In this document: piece by piece, positions 36,696 through 45,788 of the stretch
Layout of the letters: each line of letters starts with the position of its first letter
How positions within the stretch are numbered: position 1 is the stretch's first letter
DNA from: an uncultured Selenomonadaceae bacterium
GTDB lineage: Bacteria > Bacillota > Negativicutes > Selenomonadales > Selenomonadaceae
Direction of reading: 5' to 3'
NCBI GenBank assembly: GCA_905235685.1
Contig: CAJOMO010000008.1
Location: forward strand, 1-58,944
Length of the DNA: 58,944 nt
The notes under the pieces: generated by a model
Told to the model about the DNA's origin: nothing
Seen by the model: the letters and a program-made list of their open reading frames with translations, nothing else
Databases searched by the model: none
Made by a program: the position numbers and the translations under genes

Positions 36696-37967
36696 GTGAA
36701 ATTTAAGTTTCCTTACGACAAAGGGCATATCGAAGCGGCGATTGACGACAAAAATATAGCTGCTGTTTTGGTTTCCAAAGCTGAAACTTACAAAGCCGCA
36801 CTCGGTCAAGAAGAACTCGTTGAAAAGTCTCTTGATAACCCGATTGGCTCGCCGCGCCTCGAAGATTTGGTTAAGGGCAAAAAGGACGTTACGATTATCA
36901 GCTCCGACCACACGCGCCCCGTGCCTTCGCATATTACAATGCCGATTTTGCTCCGCCGGATTCGCGCAGCTGAGCCGAATATCAAAATCAGTATACTCGT
37001 TGCAACAGGATTTCACCGCGCTTCGACGCACGAGGAACTTGTAAATAAGTACGGCGCTGAAATTGTCAAGAACGAAAATATTATCATGCACGATTCGAAA
37101 AATGACGCCGATATGGTGAGGATTGGAACTTTGCCGAGCGGCGGCGCGTGCATTGTCAACAAAGCGGCTGTCAACGCTGAATTGCTCATTGCCGAAGGTT
37201 TCATTGAGCCGCACTTTTTCGCGGGCTTTTCCGGCGGGCGCAAATCTGTTTTGCCTGGCGTTGCGTCATACAAAACCGTTATGGCTAATCACTGCGGCGA
37301 TTTTATTGATTCGGACAAAGCACGCCCCGGCATTCTTGAAGGGAATCCGATTCACGCCGATATGCTTTACGCGGCGAAAACTGCGGGCTTAAAATTTGTG
37401 CTGAATGTCGTTCTCAATGAAAACAAAGAGATAATCGCGTCGTTTGCCGGTGACCTTGTTGAGGCGCACGAAACCGGCTGTAAATTTGTTGGCGATTTGG
37501 CGCACGTCGACAAAGTTAACTGCGATATTGCCATTTCGACAAACGGCGGCTATCCGCTTGACCAGAATATTTATCAAGCTGTGAAAGGCATGACGGCGGC
37601 TGAGGCTACCAACAAAGAAGGCGGCACGATCGTAATGATAGCGGGCTGTGCGGACGGACACGGCGGCGAAGGTTTTTATCACAATCTGGCGGATTATAAG
37701 ACGCCGCAGGAATTTTTGCAGAAAGCGATAGCCACGCCGCGCGAAGAAACCGTACCGGATCAATGGACTTCGCAGATTTTGGCGCGCATTTTAGCACATC
37801 ACCGCGTCATTATGGTTTCCGACCTTGTTCAGCCGAATTTGGTAACGGATATGCATATGGAATTGGCGAAAACTTTTGACGAGGCACTGGCGCGCGCGTA
37901 CGAATACGAAGGCAAAGACGCGAAAATCACGGTGATACCCGACGGTTTGGCGGTTGTTGTCGGATAA
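36696..37967 (+). CDS. larA: Nickel-pincer-nucleotide-dependent racemase/epimerase of the LarA family
   Basis: Lactate racemase family enzyme (423 aa, GTG start at 36696 behind AAGGAGGT). The residues known in Lactobacillus plantarum LarA are present at nearly identical positions: H107, H173, the cofactor-linking K183 and H199 (family H108, H174, K184, H200), in ATGFHRAS, EGFIEPHFFAGFSGGRKS and MANHC. LarA-like proteins also include epimerases of other 2-hydroxyacids, so the substrate is not fixed. The cofactor genes larB, larC and larE are not in the window. The aldose epimerase gene follows after 27 bp. Confidence 0.9.
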   Translation: MKFKFPYDKGHIEAAIDDKNIAAVLVSKAETYKAALGQEELVEKSLDNPIGSPRLEDLVKGKKDVTIISSDHTRPVPSHITMPILLRRIRAAEPNIKISILVATGFHRASTHEELVNKYGAEIVKNENIIMHDSKNDADMVRIGTLPSGGACIVNKAAVNAELLIAEGFIEPHFFAGFSGGRKSVLPGVASYKTVMANHCGDFIDSDKARPGILEGNPIHADMLYAAKTAGLKFVLNVVLNENKEIIASFAGDLVEAHETGCKFVGDLAHVDKVNCDIAISTNGGYPLDQNIYQAVKGMTAAEATNKEGGTIVMIAGCADGHGGEGFYHNLADYKTPQEFLQKAIATPREETVPDQWTSQILARILAHHRVIMVSDLVQPNLVTDMHMELAKTFDEALARAYEYEGKDAKITVIPDGLAVVVG

Positions 37968-37994
37968 AAATTTTATGTTGGAGGATAAATTTTT

Positions 37995-38873
37995 ATGTTG
38001 CATACCTTAAAAAATGATATTCTGCAGATAACGGTTGACGACCACGGCGCGGAATTGAAGTCGATTACCGGCTTATCGGACGGCACGCAATACCTTTTCC
38101 ACGGCGATAAAAAATGGTGGAAGTACACTTCGCCGGTGCTTTTCCCGATTGTCGGCAAGGTTGTCAATAATAAATATCGCGCAGAGGGCAAAGAATATGA
38201 GTTGCCGCAACACGGCTTCGGGCGCATTTCCGATTATGAATGTATTCGCGAGGCGGCGGACGAAGTTGCGTTTCAGCTAAATTGGAGCGACGATACCCTC
38301 AAGGTTTATCCGTACAAATTCAAGCTGGAAATTGCCTACATTTTGCGCAACAACCGCGTTGAAGTTATGTGGAGCGTTGATAATCTTGACGATAAGCCAA
38401 TGTATTTTTCGATTGGCGCGCATCCGGCGCTGAGTTGCCCGATTGTCGACGGTGAAAATTTTGACGACTGCTATTTGAAATTCGATTTGCCGGAAAAATC
38501 TTCGCGCATTTTACTTTCGGCGAATGGCACGCTCACGCACGACCGCGTCCCGACGATTGACGGCAAGGAACTCGATTTGAATTACGAACTTTTCAAAGGC
38601 GACGCGCTGGTTTTCGACGATTTGAAGTCTGACGAAATTTCGATTTGCTCGCGCAAGAGTAAAAAATCTGTGACGGTTCGCGCGAAAGGTTTTCCGTACA
38701 TGGGGATTTGGACGCCTGCGCAGGGCGGCGCGCCTTTGCTTTGCATTGAGCCGTGGCTCGGGCACGCCGATTATGACGATTTCACGGGCGACATTACCGC
38801 GAAGGAAGGCATTTACAAATTGCCGGTCGGTGAATCTTTTGACGCCGGTTACGCTTTCATTATCCACGAATAA
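37995..38873 (+). CDS. Aldose 1-epimerase family protein (LacX-like)
   Basis: Interconverts alpha and beta anomers of a hexose or its phosphate. 292 aa; galactose-mutarotase fold with the catalytic His in SIGAHPALSCP and catalytic Glu in LLCIEPWLG. The pattern is that of the LacX group. ATG start with GGAGG upstream; probably co-transcribed with larA. Confidence 0.85.
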   Translation: MLHTLKNDILQITVDDHGAELKSITGLSDGTQYLFHGDKKWWKYTSPVLFPIVGKVVNNKYRAEGKEYELPQHGFGRISDYECIREAADEVAFQLNWSDDTLKVYPYKFKLEIAYILRNNRVEVMWSVDNLDDKPMYFSIGAHPALSCPIVDGENFDDCYLKFDLPEKSSRILLSANGTLTHDRVPTIDGKELDLNYELFKGDALVFDDLKSDEISICSRKSKKSVTVRAKGFPYMGIWTPAQGGAPLLCIEPWLGHADYDDFTGDITAKEGIYKLPVGESFDAGYAFIIHE

Positions 38874-38883
38874 AAAAAGCCGC

Positions 38884-38931
38884 CGATAAGCGACTCAAAA
38901 ATTTTTAACGGGCTTAGCGCTCGTTTTTTTT
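38884..38931. terminator. Terminator between convergent aldose-epimerase and glycosyltransferase genes
   Basis: CGATAAGC (38884-38891) pairs with GCTTAGCG (38912-38919) with one mismatch around an A5T5 core, with A7 before and T8 after. It includes the last codons of the glycosyltransferase. Confidence 0.5.
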
Positions 38932-39681
38932 ATGCGATTCTTGCAACTCCAGCAATTTTAAATATTTCATCAGCGTGTAGAAAAAATGATTAACGCAGGT
39001 GTACAAGCCGAGCCAGCCGTCCAAAAATCCTGCTTTTAACACGAACATTTTAAAAAATCCTGCGCTTGCGTGAAGCAGTACCGCAAATTTTGAAGTGCGT
39101 TTGCCGGATTGATACGCCGCCTCTGCCCAAATCGTTGTGTACAGCTGAAATTTTCGTTCCCACGCCGCCCAATTTTTGTAAGTGTGGTGTTCAAGGTAGC
39201 CGCTCAAATTTTCGACTTTGCAGGAACATTCGGGGCGCTCGTGAACTTTGCCAACCCAATTCACTTTGCCGCGCGGGAACATTCGCAAAACATAATCCGG
39301 ATACAAAATCCCGTGATTGAAAGTTTTGCCGAACGCAATTGACTTTCGCTGAACTCGATACTGCGAATCAGTTTTATCTTGCGCCAAAATTTTTTTAATA
39401 TGCTCAATAGTTGAAGGCATAAGTCTTTCGTCGGCGTCAAGGTACAGCACAAAATCCGCCGCGGTTTTGTCGAGGGCGAAATTCCTTTGAGCGGCAAAAT
39501 CGCCGTCCCACGCCCGCTGAAAAACTTTAGCGCCATTTTCCTTAGCCAGCCGCACTGTGTTATCCGTGCTGCCGGAATCGATTATCAAAATTTCGTCGGT
39601 ACATTGCCGCGCATTTTTCACCACGTCGATAATATTTTGCTCTTCGTTGCCGGTAAGTATGACAATCGCCAAAGTTTTCAT
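38914..39681 (-). CDS. Glycosyltransferase family 2 (WaaE/KdtX-like)
   Basis: Transfers a sugar to lipopolysaccharide core or another surface glycan from the cytoplasmic face. 255 aa from the ATG at 39681. GT2 motifs: VILTGNEEQNI, the nucleotide-binding IDSGSTDNT, the DxD in LYLDADERL, and the R/K-rich YRVQRKSIAFG and HERPE segment seen in WaaE-like enzymes. A C-terminal amphipathic/hydrophobic helix may attach it to the membrane. Its ATG overlaps the stop of the upstream ATPase gene (ATGA). Confidence 0.88.
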   Translation of the reverse strand: MKTLAIVILTGNEEQNIIDVVKNARQCTDEILIIDSGSTDNTVRLAKENGAKVFQRAWDGDFAAQRNFALDKTAADFVLYLDADERLMPSTIEHIKKILAQDKTDSQYRVQRKSIAFGKTFNHGILYPDYVLRMFPRGKVNWVGKVHERPECSCKVENLSGYLEHHTYKNWAAWERKFQLYTTIWAEAAYQSGKRTSKFAVLLHASAGFFKMFVLKAGFLDGWLGLYTCVNHFFYTLMKYLKLLELQESHKKNER

Positions 39682-40841
39682 TTCGACATAAGAAAATCCA
39701 ACACGTTGATAACTTTTATACCGTCGCCGGAATCCGAAACGTCCTCGTCCGCCGTGATAACCCATTTTGCGAAAAGATTTTTTACCGCGCGCAACGGCAC
39801 GAAACTTGACGCTCCCGCGTGCTTGACGACGTTGATATAAATTCTGTCGCCGGCTTCTCCGCGTTCAACCTGGAAAACAAGCGCATCTTTCACGCGATAC
39901 GCCGAAACTTCGTAGCCGCGCCTCAAAAGTTCCGCGTAAACCGCATTTTCCAAAATCTCCTGCGAAATTTCCTGTTCGCCAATCATCAGCGTGCTGTAGC
40001 CGAAATCCACCGGATAATATTTCGCTAAACGTTTAAGCGTGTTGTCGCGCCGCAGATCCGTAACCGCCAACGCGTGCAAAACGTGAGCCGCGCACAAATG
40101 ATCTACGTAATTTTCGACAGTGCGAACGGCGGGCGGATTATTCTCGAACATTTTGCTGAATCTGTTGTAGGATTGAATTTTGCCGACCTGCGCGAAGATT
40201 TTTTTAATCAAGCCAATCATCAATTCAAAATCGGTAATTTTGCTGCCGGAAACTACGTCGCGCAGAATTGCAGAGTAAAAATCATTTGACAAAATCGAAA
40301 TGGCGGCGGAAATATCGGGCAAAGTTTTAATCACCGCGGGCATACCGCCGAATTTCAAGTACATTGCAAAGCGCTCATTCAGCGAAACGTCGTCAGCGAA
40401 ATGGTAAAAATCCTGGAACTCCCTAAAAGACAGCGGCAGGACGTTGACGGTAATTGTCGGCGCGGAAATTTCAGCCAATTCAACCGAACTGCTGAGGTAG
40501 ATATCAGCGTCGAAGTCTTTCTTTACCTTGACGACAGCGTCTTGCCAATTTGGAATTTGAGAAATTTCGTCGAGGAGCAGGTAAGTTTTGCCGCTTTTTG
40601 GAATTTGCGCGGTAAGCATTGCGAAAAGGTTGGTAGCGTCGAGATTTTGAAAGTTGATTGTATCGAAGTCGACGCGGACAATATTTTCGCCATTGACGCC
40701 GGAATTTTTTAAATCCTGCGCGAAAATGTCAAGCAAGGAAGTTTTACCGACGCCGCGCGCTCCTACCAAAATTTTTACTGCGTTACGGTCGCGAAGTTTT
40801 TGAAGTTGCTGCAAATACAGCGGGCGATTTATCAATTCCAT
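39678..40841 (-). CDS. AAA ATPase with DUF4143 domain
   Basis: 387 aa. Walker A GARGVGKTS near residue 31, Walker B LLLDEISQI, then a winged-helix-like middle and the C-terminal DUF4143 domain (VDFGYSTLMIGEQEI, AVYAELLRRGYEV, VFQVERG). This is a large family of cytosolic ATPases of unsettled function. ATG at 40841 is chosen by its distance to AAGGATGG. It overlaps the glycosyltransferase start by 4 bp. Confidence 0.85.
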   Translation of the reverse strand: MELINRPLYLQQLQKLRDRNAVKILVGARGVGKTSLLDIFAQDLKNSGVNGENIVRVDFDTINFQNLDATNLFAMLTAQIPKSGKTYLLLDEISQIPNWQDAVVKVKKDFDADIYLSSSVELAEISAPTITVNVLPLSFREFQDFYHFADDVSLNERFAMYLKFGGMPAVIKTLPDISAAISILSNDFYSAILRDVVSGSKITDFELMIGLIKKIFAQVGKIQSYNRFSKMFENNPPAVRTVENYVDHLCAAHVLHALAVTDLRRDNTLKRLAKYYPVDFGYSTLMIGEQEISQEILENAVYAELLRRGYEVSAYRVKDALVFQVERGEAGDRIYINVVKHAGASSFVPLRAVKNLFAKWVITADEDVSDSGDGIKVINVLDFLMSK

Positions 40842-40920
40842 AAAAACCATCCTTAAAATTTTTATTTCTGATACTTGAAGTAATTTTATATCAAATCGGC
40901 GGAATTGTAAACTCTAACCT

Positions 40921-40959
40921 AAAAATAAAAAGCAGACTCTGCAAAATCGCAAAGCCTGC
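40921..40959 (-). terminator. Terminator of the mannose-type PTS operon
   Basis: An 11-bp stem with two G-T pairs (40932-40942 with 40949-40959), 6-nt loop, followed on - by TTTTTATTTTT. Confidence 0.8.
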
Positions 40960-40988
40960 CTGTTTTCAAAAAAAATTTCTCAGATAAA

Positions 40989-41807
40989 TTACGCCATAAG
41001 CCCAATCGCGTAACCAATGATACCGATTGCAAAAAGCCCAACAATAATTGTCAAAGCATTTACGCCTTTTTTCAAAAGAGCCATACAAGCAAAAGTCATC
41101 AGCAGCGGAACGATACTCGGCATTAAGCTGTCGAGAATAGATTGCAAAGTGGTTACAACGTGTTCACCGGCTGAATTTGTGTATTCGGAAATAACCAGCG
41201 GCATGTTAACGCTTGTCCATTTCGCGACGAGCGCGCCCATAACCAACAAACCGAGAACGGAGGCGCCTTCGGTAAGGAAACGCATTTGGTTACCGCCGAT
41301 ATTTTCAACCAGCGCCGTACCTTGAGTATAACCGTATTGAACGCCGTACCAGTGCGTTGCAAGACGAATAATATTGAATCCAATGAAGAAAATGAAAGGA
41401 CCAATCAGCGAGCCCGTAAGAGCAACGCCCGCGCCCAGAGCCGCCAAAACCGGACGAATTGTACCCCAGAATATCGGGTCGCCGACGCCCGCCAAAGGAC
41501 CAATCAAACCGACTTTAACACCGGACAAAGTTGCTTCGCTAATATCAGCGCCGTTAGCCTTCTTTTCTTCCATAGCGCCGATAATACCCATAATTGCCGC
41601 AGCCACGAACGGCTGTGTGTTAAAAAATTCCAAATGGCGTCTGAGTGCCGCTTTCAAATCGTCGCCGGTATAAACGCGTTTCAAAATTGGAATCATCGCC
41701 ACGCAGAAACCCATTGCCTGCATACGCTCGAAGTTGAACGATCCGAGCAGGAAGTTAGATTTTACAAATACCCAAAACAGGTCGTCTTTGGTAACTTTTC
41801 CAGCCAT
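40989..41807 (-). CDS. manZ: PTS system, mannose/fructose/sorbose family, IID component
   Basis: Membrane subunit that, with IIC, carries a hexose across the cytoplasmic membrane while IIB phosphorylates it. 272 aa; FVKSNFLLGSFNFERMQAMGF at the N-terminus, GLIGPLAGVGDPIFWGTIRP in the middle, and two hydrophobic helices at the C-terminus, all typical of IID. AAGGAGGCG precedes the ATG. It is the last gene of IIB-IIC-IID. Confidence 0.92.
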   Translation of the reverse strand: MAGKVTKDDLFWVFVKSNFLLGSFNFERMQAMGFCVAMIPILKRVYTGDDLKAALRRHLEFFNTQPFVAAAIMGIIGAMEEKKANGADISEATLSGVKVGLIGPLAGVGDPIFWGTIRPVLAALGAGVALTGSLIGPFIFFIGFNIIRLATHWYGVQYGYTQGTALVENIGGNQMRFLTEGASVLGLLVMGALVAKWTSVNMPLVISEYTNSAGEHVVTTLQSILDSLMPSIVPLLMTFACMALLKKGVNALTIIVGLFAIGIIGYAIGLMA

Positions 41808-41820
41808 CTTGTTCGCCTCC

Positions 41821-42621
41821 TTACATTAAATCGGAATCGTCAATGTCGTCGCCTTCGACGCCGCCACCGCCGCCGGTTTTAGCCGCTTCTTCAATGTCGA
41901 TATTCATTTGCATTGTTTGAATATGGAAATAAGCGCAAATTGCACCGACAGCACCGAAACCGATAAGGTTAATGTTCGTGAAAACTGCGAGCAGGAAGCC
42001 CAGGAAGAAGTAAACCATTAATTTCTGCGCGTTCATAAGATTGATAACCATTGCGTAACCGACAACGACGATAAAGCCGCCGGCGACTTGCAAACCGCGC
42101 GTGATAACTTCCGGAATAGAATTAAGTGCATTGTTAACAGTGTCAGTACCTGCAACCATGTAAATCGCAACGGACGGAATAGCTACGCGCAAACCTTGAA
42201 GGAGCAAGCCCAACCAGTGGCACATTTCAATGCCGCGGTAATTGCCCTCTTCGGCGTATTTATCTGCCATGTGCTGGAAGAAAACGGTGATAGTACGAAC
42301 AAAAATTGTCAAAACTTGACCGGCCGCCGCAAGCGGAACAGCCAATGCGATACCTGCACCAATGCTTTGATGACCAACGATAACCAAAATAGTTGAAACG
42401 ACCGAGGCAAGCGCCGCGTCAGGCGCCATGGCCGCGCCGACGTTCATCCAGCCGAGCGCCATCATTTCAAGTGTACCGCCAAGAATAATTCCTGTAGTCA
42501 AATCGCCGAGAACTGCGCCAGTCATTGTACACGCCACGACCGGACGGTGGAATTGCGCTTCGTCCAAGACTGCCGCAAATCCGGTTATCATTGCAACTAT
42601 AAATAGCAATACAATCGTCAT
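41821..42621 (-). CDS. manY: PTS system, mannose/fructose/sorbose family, IIC component
   Basis: Sugar-translocating membrane subunit. 266 aa with about seven hydrophobic helices; VVACTMTGAVLGDLTTGIILGG and LGWMNVGAAMAPDAA are family signatures. The tail is unusually Gly- and Asp-rich (GGGGGVEGDDIDDSD). The ATG at 42621 is chosen by spacing from AAGGGG. It ends 13 bp before manZ. Confidence 0.92.
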   Translation of the reverse strand: MTIVLLFIVAMITGFAAVLDEAQFHRPVVACTMTGAVLGDLTTGIILGGTLEMMALGWMNVGAAMAPDAALASVVSTILVIVGHQSIGAGIALAVPLAAAGQVLTIFVRTITVFFQHMADKYAEEGNYRGIEMCHWLGLLLQGLRVAIPSVAIYMVAGTDTVNNALNSIPEVITRGLQVAGGFIVVVGYAMVINLMNAQKLMVYFFLGFLLAVFTNINLIGFGAVGAICAYFHIQTMQMNIDIEEAAKTGGGGGVEGDDIDDSDLM

Positions 42622-42724
42622 AGCACAAAACACCCCTTACTTTAATATAAATTTTTCAAAGACCTGGGATAATACCAAAAAATTGATTAGCCGAATCGAC
42701 GATTTTTTTACACGGCAAAATGCA

Positions 42725-42748
42725 GGCGCAAGAGATACCTCTCACGCC
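42725..42748 (-). promoter_or_regulatory. Hairpin between the IIB and IIC genes
   Basis: On the minus strand GGCGTGAGAG and CTCTTGCGCC form a 10-bp stem with two G-T pairs around the loop GTAT, in a 154-bp gap inside an otherwise tight operon. There is no T run, so it is more likely an mRNA processing or stability structure than a terminator. Confidence 0.5.
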
Positions 42749-42775
42749 CGCAACTGCCGAACAAAAATTTACGTC

Positions 42776-43267
42776 TTACCAGAGACCTTTAGCCTTCAAT
42801 GCTTCTTCAACCGGAACTTTCGTATCGTTAGCGAGTTTGCGCATTTCGACTTCGATACCCATGCTAAGGAGTTCTTTCAGCGCCTCAACGTCTTTGGGGC
42901 TAACGCCGACTGCCTGTGAAATCATTGTGTCGCCATCTTTAAAAGTTTTTCCGCCGAGATTGACGGATTTGAACGGAATGCCGCCCTTCACTGCGCGAAC
43001 AACATCAGTAGGATTTGTGAACAGGAACAACGTTTTGAAAGAATCGAACTTCGGATTGGTGTAAGCTTCGCAAGCCTTTTCGACTGAAACGACATAGCCT
43101 TTAAGTCCAGGGGGAACAACTTGGAGCAAGAGTTTTTTGCGCAATTCGTCTTTCGCAACTTCGTCACTGACGCACATAATACGATTGCAGCCTGTAACTT
43201 TTGACCAAACTGTTGCGACCTGTCCATGAATCAGACGATCATCGATTCGGCAGAAAGCAATTTCCAT
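42776..43267 (-). CDS. manX: PTS system, mannose/fructose/sorbose family, IIB component
   Basis: Cytoplasmic phospho-carrier. 163 aa; the phosphorylated histidine is H14 in RIDDRLIHGQV. No IIA domain is fused to it and no IIA gene is next to it, so phosphate must come from a IIA encoded elsewhere. It is first in the operon behind a strong promoter. Confidence 0.9.
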   Translation of the reverse strand: MEIAFCRIDDRLIHGQVATVWSKVTGCNRIMCVSDEVAKDELRKKLLLQVVPPGLKGYVVSVEKACEAYTNPKFDSFKTLFLFTNPTDVVRAVKGGIPFKSVNLGGKTFKDGDTMISQAVGVSPKDVEALKELLSMGIEVEMRKLANDTKVPVEEALKAKGLW

Positions 43268-43316
43268 AAAAATACCACCTTTCGCGTTGCAGAAAAATTA
43301 ACCTTTAAACGCCTGC

Positions 43317-43345
43317 ATTATATATCAATAAGTTTTTTTTATCAA
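43317..43345 (-). promoter_or_regulatory. Promoter of the mannose-type PTS operon
   Basis: On -, TTGATA (43345-43340), 17 bp, TATAAT (43322-43317). The start codon is 50 bp further. No sigma-54 box was seen, although this PTS family is often sigma-54 dependent in other Firmicutes. Confidence 0.75.
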
Positions 43346-43378
43346 CGCTTTAGAAAAAGTTTTTAGGAAATTTTTTCG

Positions 43379-43387
43379 TGGTATAAT
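43379..43387 (+). promoter_or_regulatory. Extended -10 promoter of mnmE
   Basis: TGGTATAAT, with TATAAT at 43382-43387, lies 16 bp before the TTG start. The ATG at 43386 overlaps the -10 box, a further reason to reject it as the start. Confidence 0.55.
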
Positions 43388-43403
43388 GGCGCGGGGTGAT
43401 ATT

Positions 43404-44747
43404 TTGAAAACTGAAGATACGATTAGCGCGATAGCTACGGCGCTTGGAACGGCGGGCGTTGGAATTATCCGAATCAGCGGCGAAAATGCAATTGCCGTTG
43501 CCGATAAGATTTTCGACAAAGATTTGAGCGTTGCGCAGGACAGGCAGATTGTTTTTGGACACGTTAAAAATTTTTCCGGTGAGATTGTCGACGAGGCGAT
43601 TTTGTTAATTATGCGCGCGCCAAAGTCTTATACGCGGGAAAATGTCGTTGAAATTCAATGTCACGGCGGCGTTGAAGTTCTGCGCGAAATTTTGAGTTTG
43701 ACATTTCAAGCGGGCGCACGGGCGGCGGAACGCGGCGAATTTACTAAGCGCGCCTTTTTGAACGGCAGATTGGATTTGACGCAAGCACAGGCGGTTTTGG
43801 ACGTCATTCAAGCGAAAACTAAAACCGCGTTGAATATTGCGCAGAATCAACTTTCCGGCAAAACTTCAAAGAAAATTCGCAGGATACGTCAAGATATTCT
43901 CGGCGTGTTGGCGCATATCGAGGCGCTGATTGATTTTCCAGAAGACGATATCGACAGCATTTTTATCGAAGACATTGACAAAAAAATCGCCGCTCAGATT
44001 GCCGAAATTAAAATTTTCCTTGACAATCAGCGGACGGGTAAAATTCTGCGCGAAGGCTTAGAAACTGCGATTATTGGCAAGCCGAATGTTGGAAAATCGA
44101 GCCTGCTAAATTTTTTGGCGGAAACCGAGCGCGCCATCGTTACCGATATTCCAGGCACGACGCGCGACAGCATTGAAGAATTTGTAAATATCGGCGGCGT
44201 TCCTTTGAAAATCATTGACACCGCCGGCATTCGCAATTCCGATAATCCGGTTGAGCAAATTGGAATTGAGCGGGCGAAAGATTATGCTAATCGCGCAGAA
44301 TTAATTTTGGCGCTGTTCGACGGCTCGCGCGAATTGACGGCTGAGGATTTTGAAATTCTGAAACTGATTGACGGGCGCAGTGCGATTATTTTGCTGACGA
44401 AATCGGATTTGCCGCGCGTCATTGACGATTCTAAGCTGAAAAATTTTATTCCAATTTCCGTCAAGAAAAATTTGGGCGTCGACAAATTTTTAGCCGCCAT
44501 TTCCGAAAAAGTTGGTAACGTTGACGCGGAGATGAATTTTGTTCGAGACGAGCGCGAAGCCGATTTACTTCGTCGCGCAGTTCAAAATCTGGAAGAGGCG
44601 CGCCTTACCCTCAAAAAAAATATCGGTATCGATTTTATTTCAATCGATTTGCGGACGGCGCTGGAACTTTTGAGCGAACTTACCGGCGAATCCGTCACTG
44701 ACGACGTTATCAATGAGATTTTCAGCAAATTTTGTATCGGCAAGTAA
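43404..44747 (+). CDS. mnmE: tRNA modification GTPase MnmE
   Basis: With MnmG it installs the aminomethyl-type group on U34 of certain tRNAs. 447 aa from the TTG at 43404 (GGGGTGA upstream), so the protein opens MKTEDTISAIAT as in the family. N-terminal folate-binding domain, G domain with GKPNVGKSSL, DIPGTTRD and TKSD, and the C-terminal catalytic CIGK. mnmG lies 1.3 kb downstream on the same strand with a membrane-protein gene between on -. Confidence 0.94.
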   Translation: MKTEDTISAIATALGTAGVGIIRISGENAIAVADKIFDKDLSVAQDRQIVFGHVKNFSGEIVDEAILLIMRAPKSYTRENVVEIQCHGGVEVLREILSLTFQAGARAAERGEFTKRAFLNGRLDLTQAQAVLDVIQAKTKTALNIAQNQLSGKTSKKIRRIRQDILGVLAHIEALIDFPEDDIDSIFIEDIDKKIAAQIAEIKIFLDNQRTGKILREGLETAIIGKPNVGKSSLLNFLAETERAIVTDIPGTTRDSIEEFVNIGGVPLKIIDTAGIRNSDNPVEQIGIERAKDYANRAELILALFDGSRELTAEDFEILKLIDGRSAIILLTKSDLPRVIDDSKLKNFIPISVKKNLGVDKFLAAISEKVGNVDAEMNFVRDEREADLLRRAVQNLEEARLTLKKNIGIDFISIDLRTALELLSELTGESVTDDVINEIFSKFCIGK

Positions 44748-44753
44748 AAAATT

Positions 44754-45788
44754 TCAAACAGCCGCAACGCCCACTTCTTGATTGTTGTTGTCCAAAATTG
44801 TACCGTCAGCCTCAAATTTTCTTATAACGTTATTATTCGCGTCAAGCAAAAGCCGCGTGTCTTGTTCGCCTTTGGTTATCCTGCCCAAAATTTTGCCTTC
44901 GCCGTCCAGAATATTTCCGGTGGCGTTGTCAATGGTGTAAGCGAAACCATTTTTCAGAACAACGACTTCGCGGTTATTTTCTTTGTCAAGATAGATCGAG
45001 CCGATTTGTTCGCCGCTCTGATTTTTTATAACGGAATGCGTATCGTCCACGGGCGAAATAATTTCCACAGTGCCGTCTTCGTTGCGAATACTCGAGGCTT
45101 TGAACAAGCCGTAAGCGGTAGAGCCGATAACCGAAGCCTGCACCGCCTGCGAAACTTCCTGAACATTCATAACGTCGTTGATGTCAAAACCGGTCGCCTT
45201 AATTACGTCCGCCGTGGTAATTCCCATTTCGTGCATGGCGTCGGCAATATCGTCGTTGAAAATTTCTTCGGGCGAAATGTGCGTGTGAATATCGATGCTG
45301 GCGTGATCGGAAAATAAACCGTGAAAAACTTCCTGCCCTTCAAAATCGACTCTGAGAAACGGCAGAAACACCGAGATTATCGTCCACGGCGTCATTCCAA
45401 TAATCGTGAAGGCTTTATCGGTATCGTAGCCGCGCTTATAAATTTTGTTGGTAAATACATGGAAAATCGCGGTGGCTACGAGCGCAACAACGACCGCCGC
45501 GATAGTGGCTGCATAGGAAAAAATCCAGTGGAATATTAACGCAATCGCCAAATATCCGAAATAGACGTACACACCGACAGCTATTGCCTTCAAATTCTGC
45601 AGAAAAAATTTAAATTTCAATATCACGAAAATAAATGACACTGCCGCGATTACCGCGCCAATCGGCGGAATAACAAAACTCACAGCGCCCAATATTACAG
45701 CAACCGCCAGCATTTTTCCCAAATGTTTGTACGTGGTTATCAGGAAAAATAACAGCAGGAATCCCAGCCAATGTAAACAATTCAACAA
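44754..45788 (-). CDS. Membrane protein of unknown function with beta-repeat tail
   Basis: 344 aa in the longest form. Residues about 1-160 hold four to five membrane helices. The rest is soluble: a helical section (about 170-225, MGITTADVIKATGFD) and then short strand-turn repeats (SIYLDKENNREVVVLKNGF, TGNILDGEGKILGRI, NNNVIRKFEADGTIL) like small beta-hairpin or propeller units. No family recognised. The start is uncertain: the TTG at 45788 has no clear ribosome binding site, and the ATG opening MLAVAVILG is an alternative. It ends only 6 bp from the convergent mnmE. Confidence 0.5.
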   Translation of the reverse strand: MLNCLHWLGFLLLFFLITTYKHLGKMLAVAVILGAVSFVIPPIGAVIAAVSFIFVILKFKFFLQNLKAIAVGVYVYFGYLAIALIFHWIFSYAATIAAVVVALVATAIFHVFTNKIYKRGYDTDKAFTIIGMTPWTIISVFLPFLRVDFEGQEVFHGLFSDHASIDIHTHISPEEIFNDDIADAMHEMGITTADVIKATGFDINDVMNVQEVSQAVQASVIGSTAYGLFKASSIRNEDGTVEIISPVDDTHSVIKNQSGEQIGSIYLDKENNREVVVLKNGFAYTIDNATGNILDGEGKILGRITKGEQDTRLLLDANNNVIRKFEADGTILDNNNQEVGVAAV

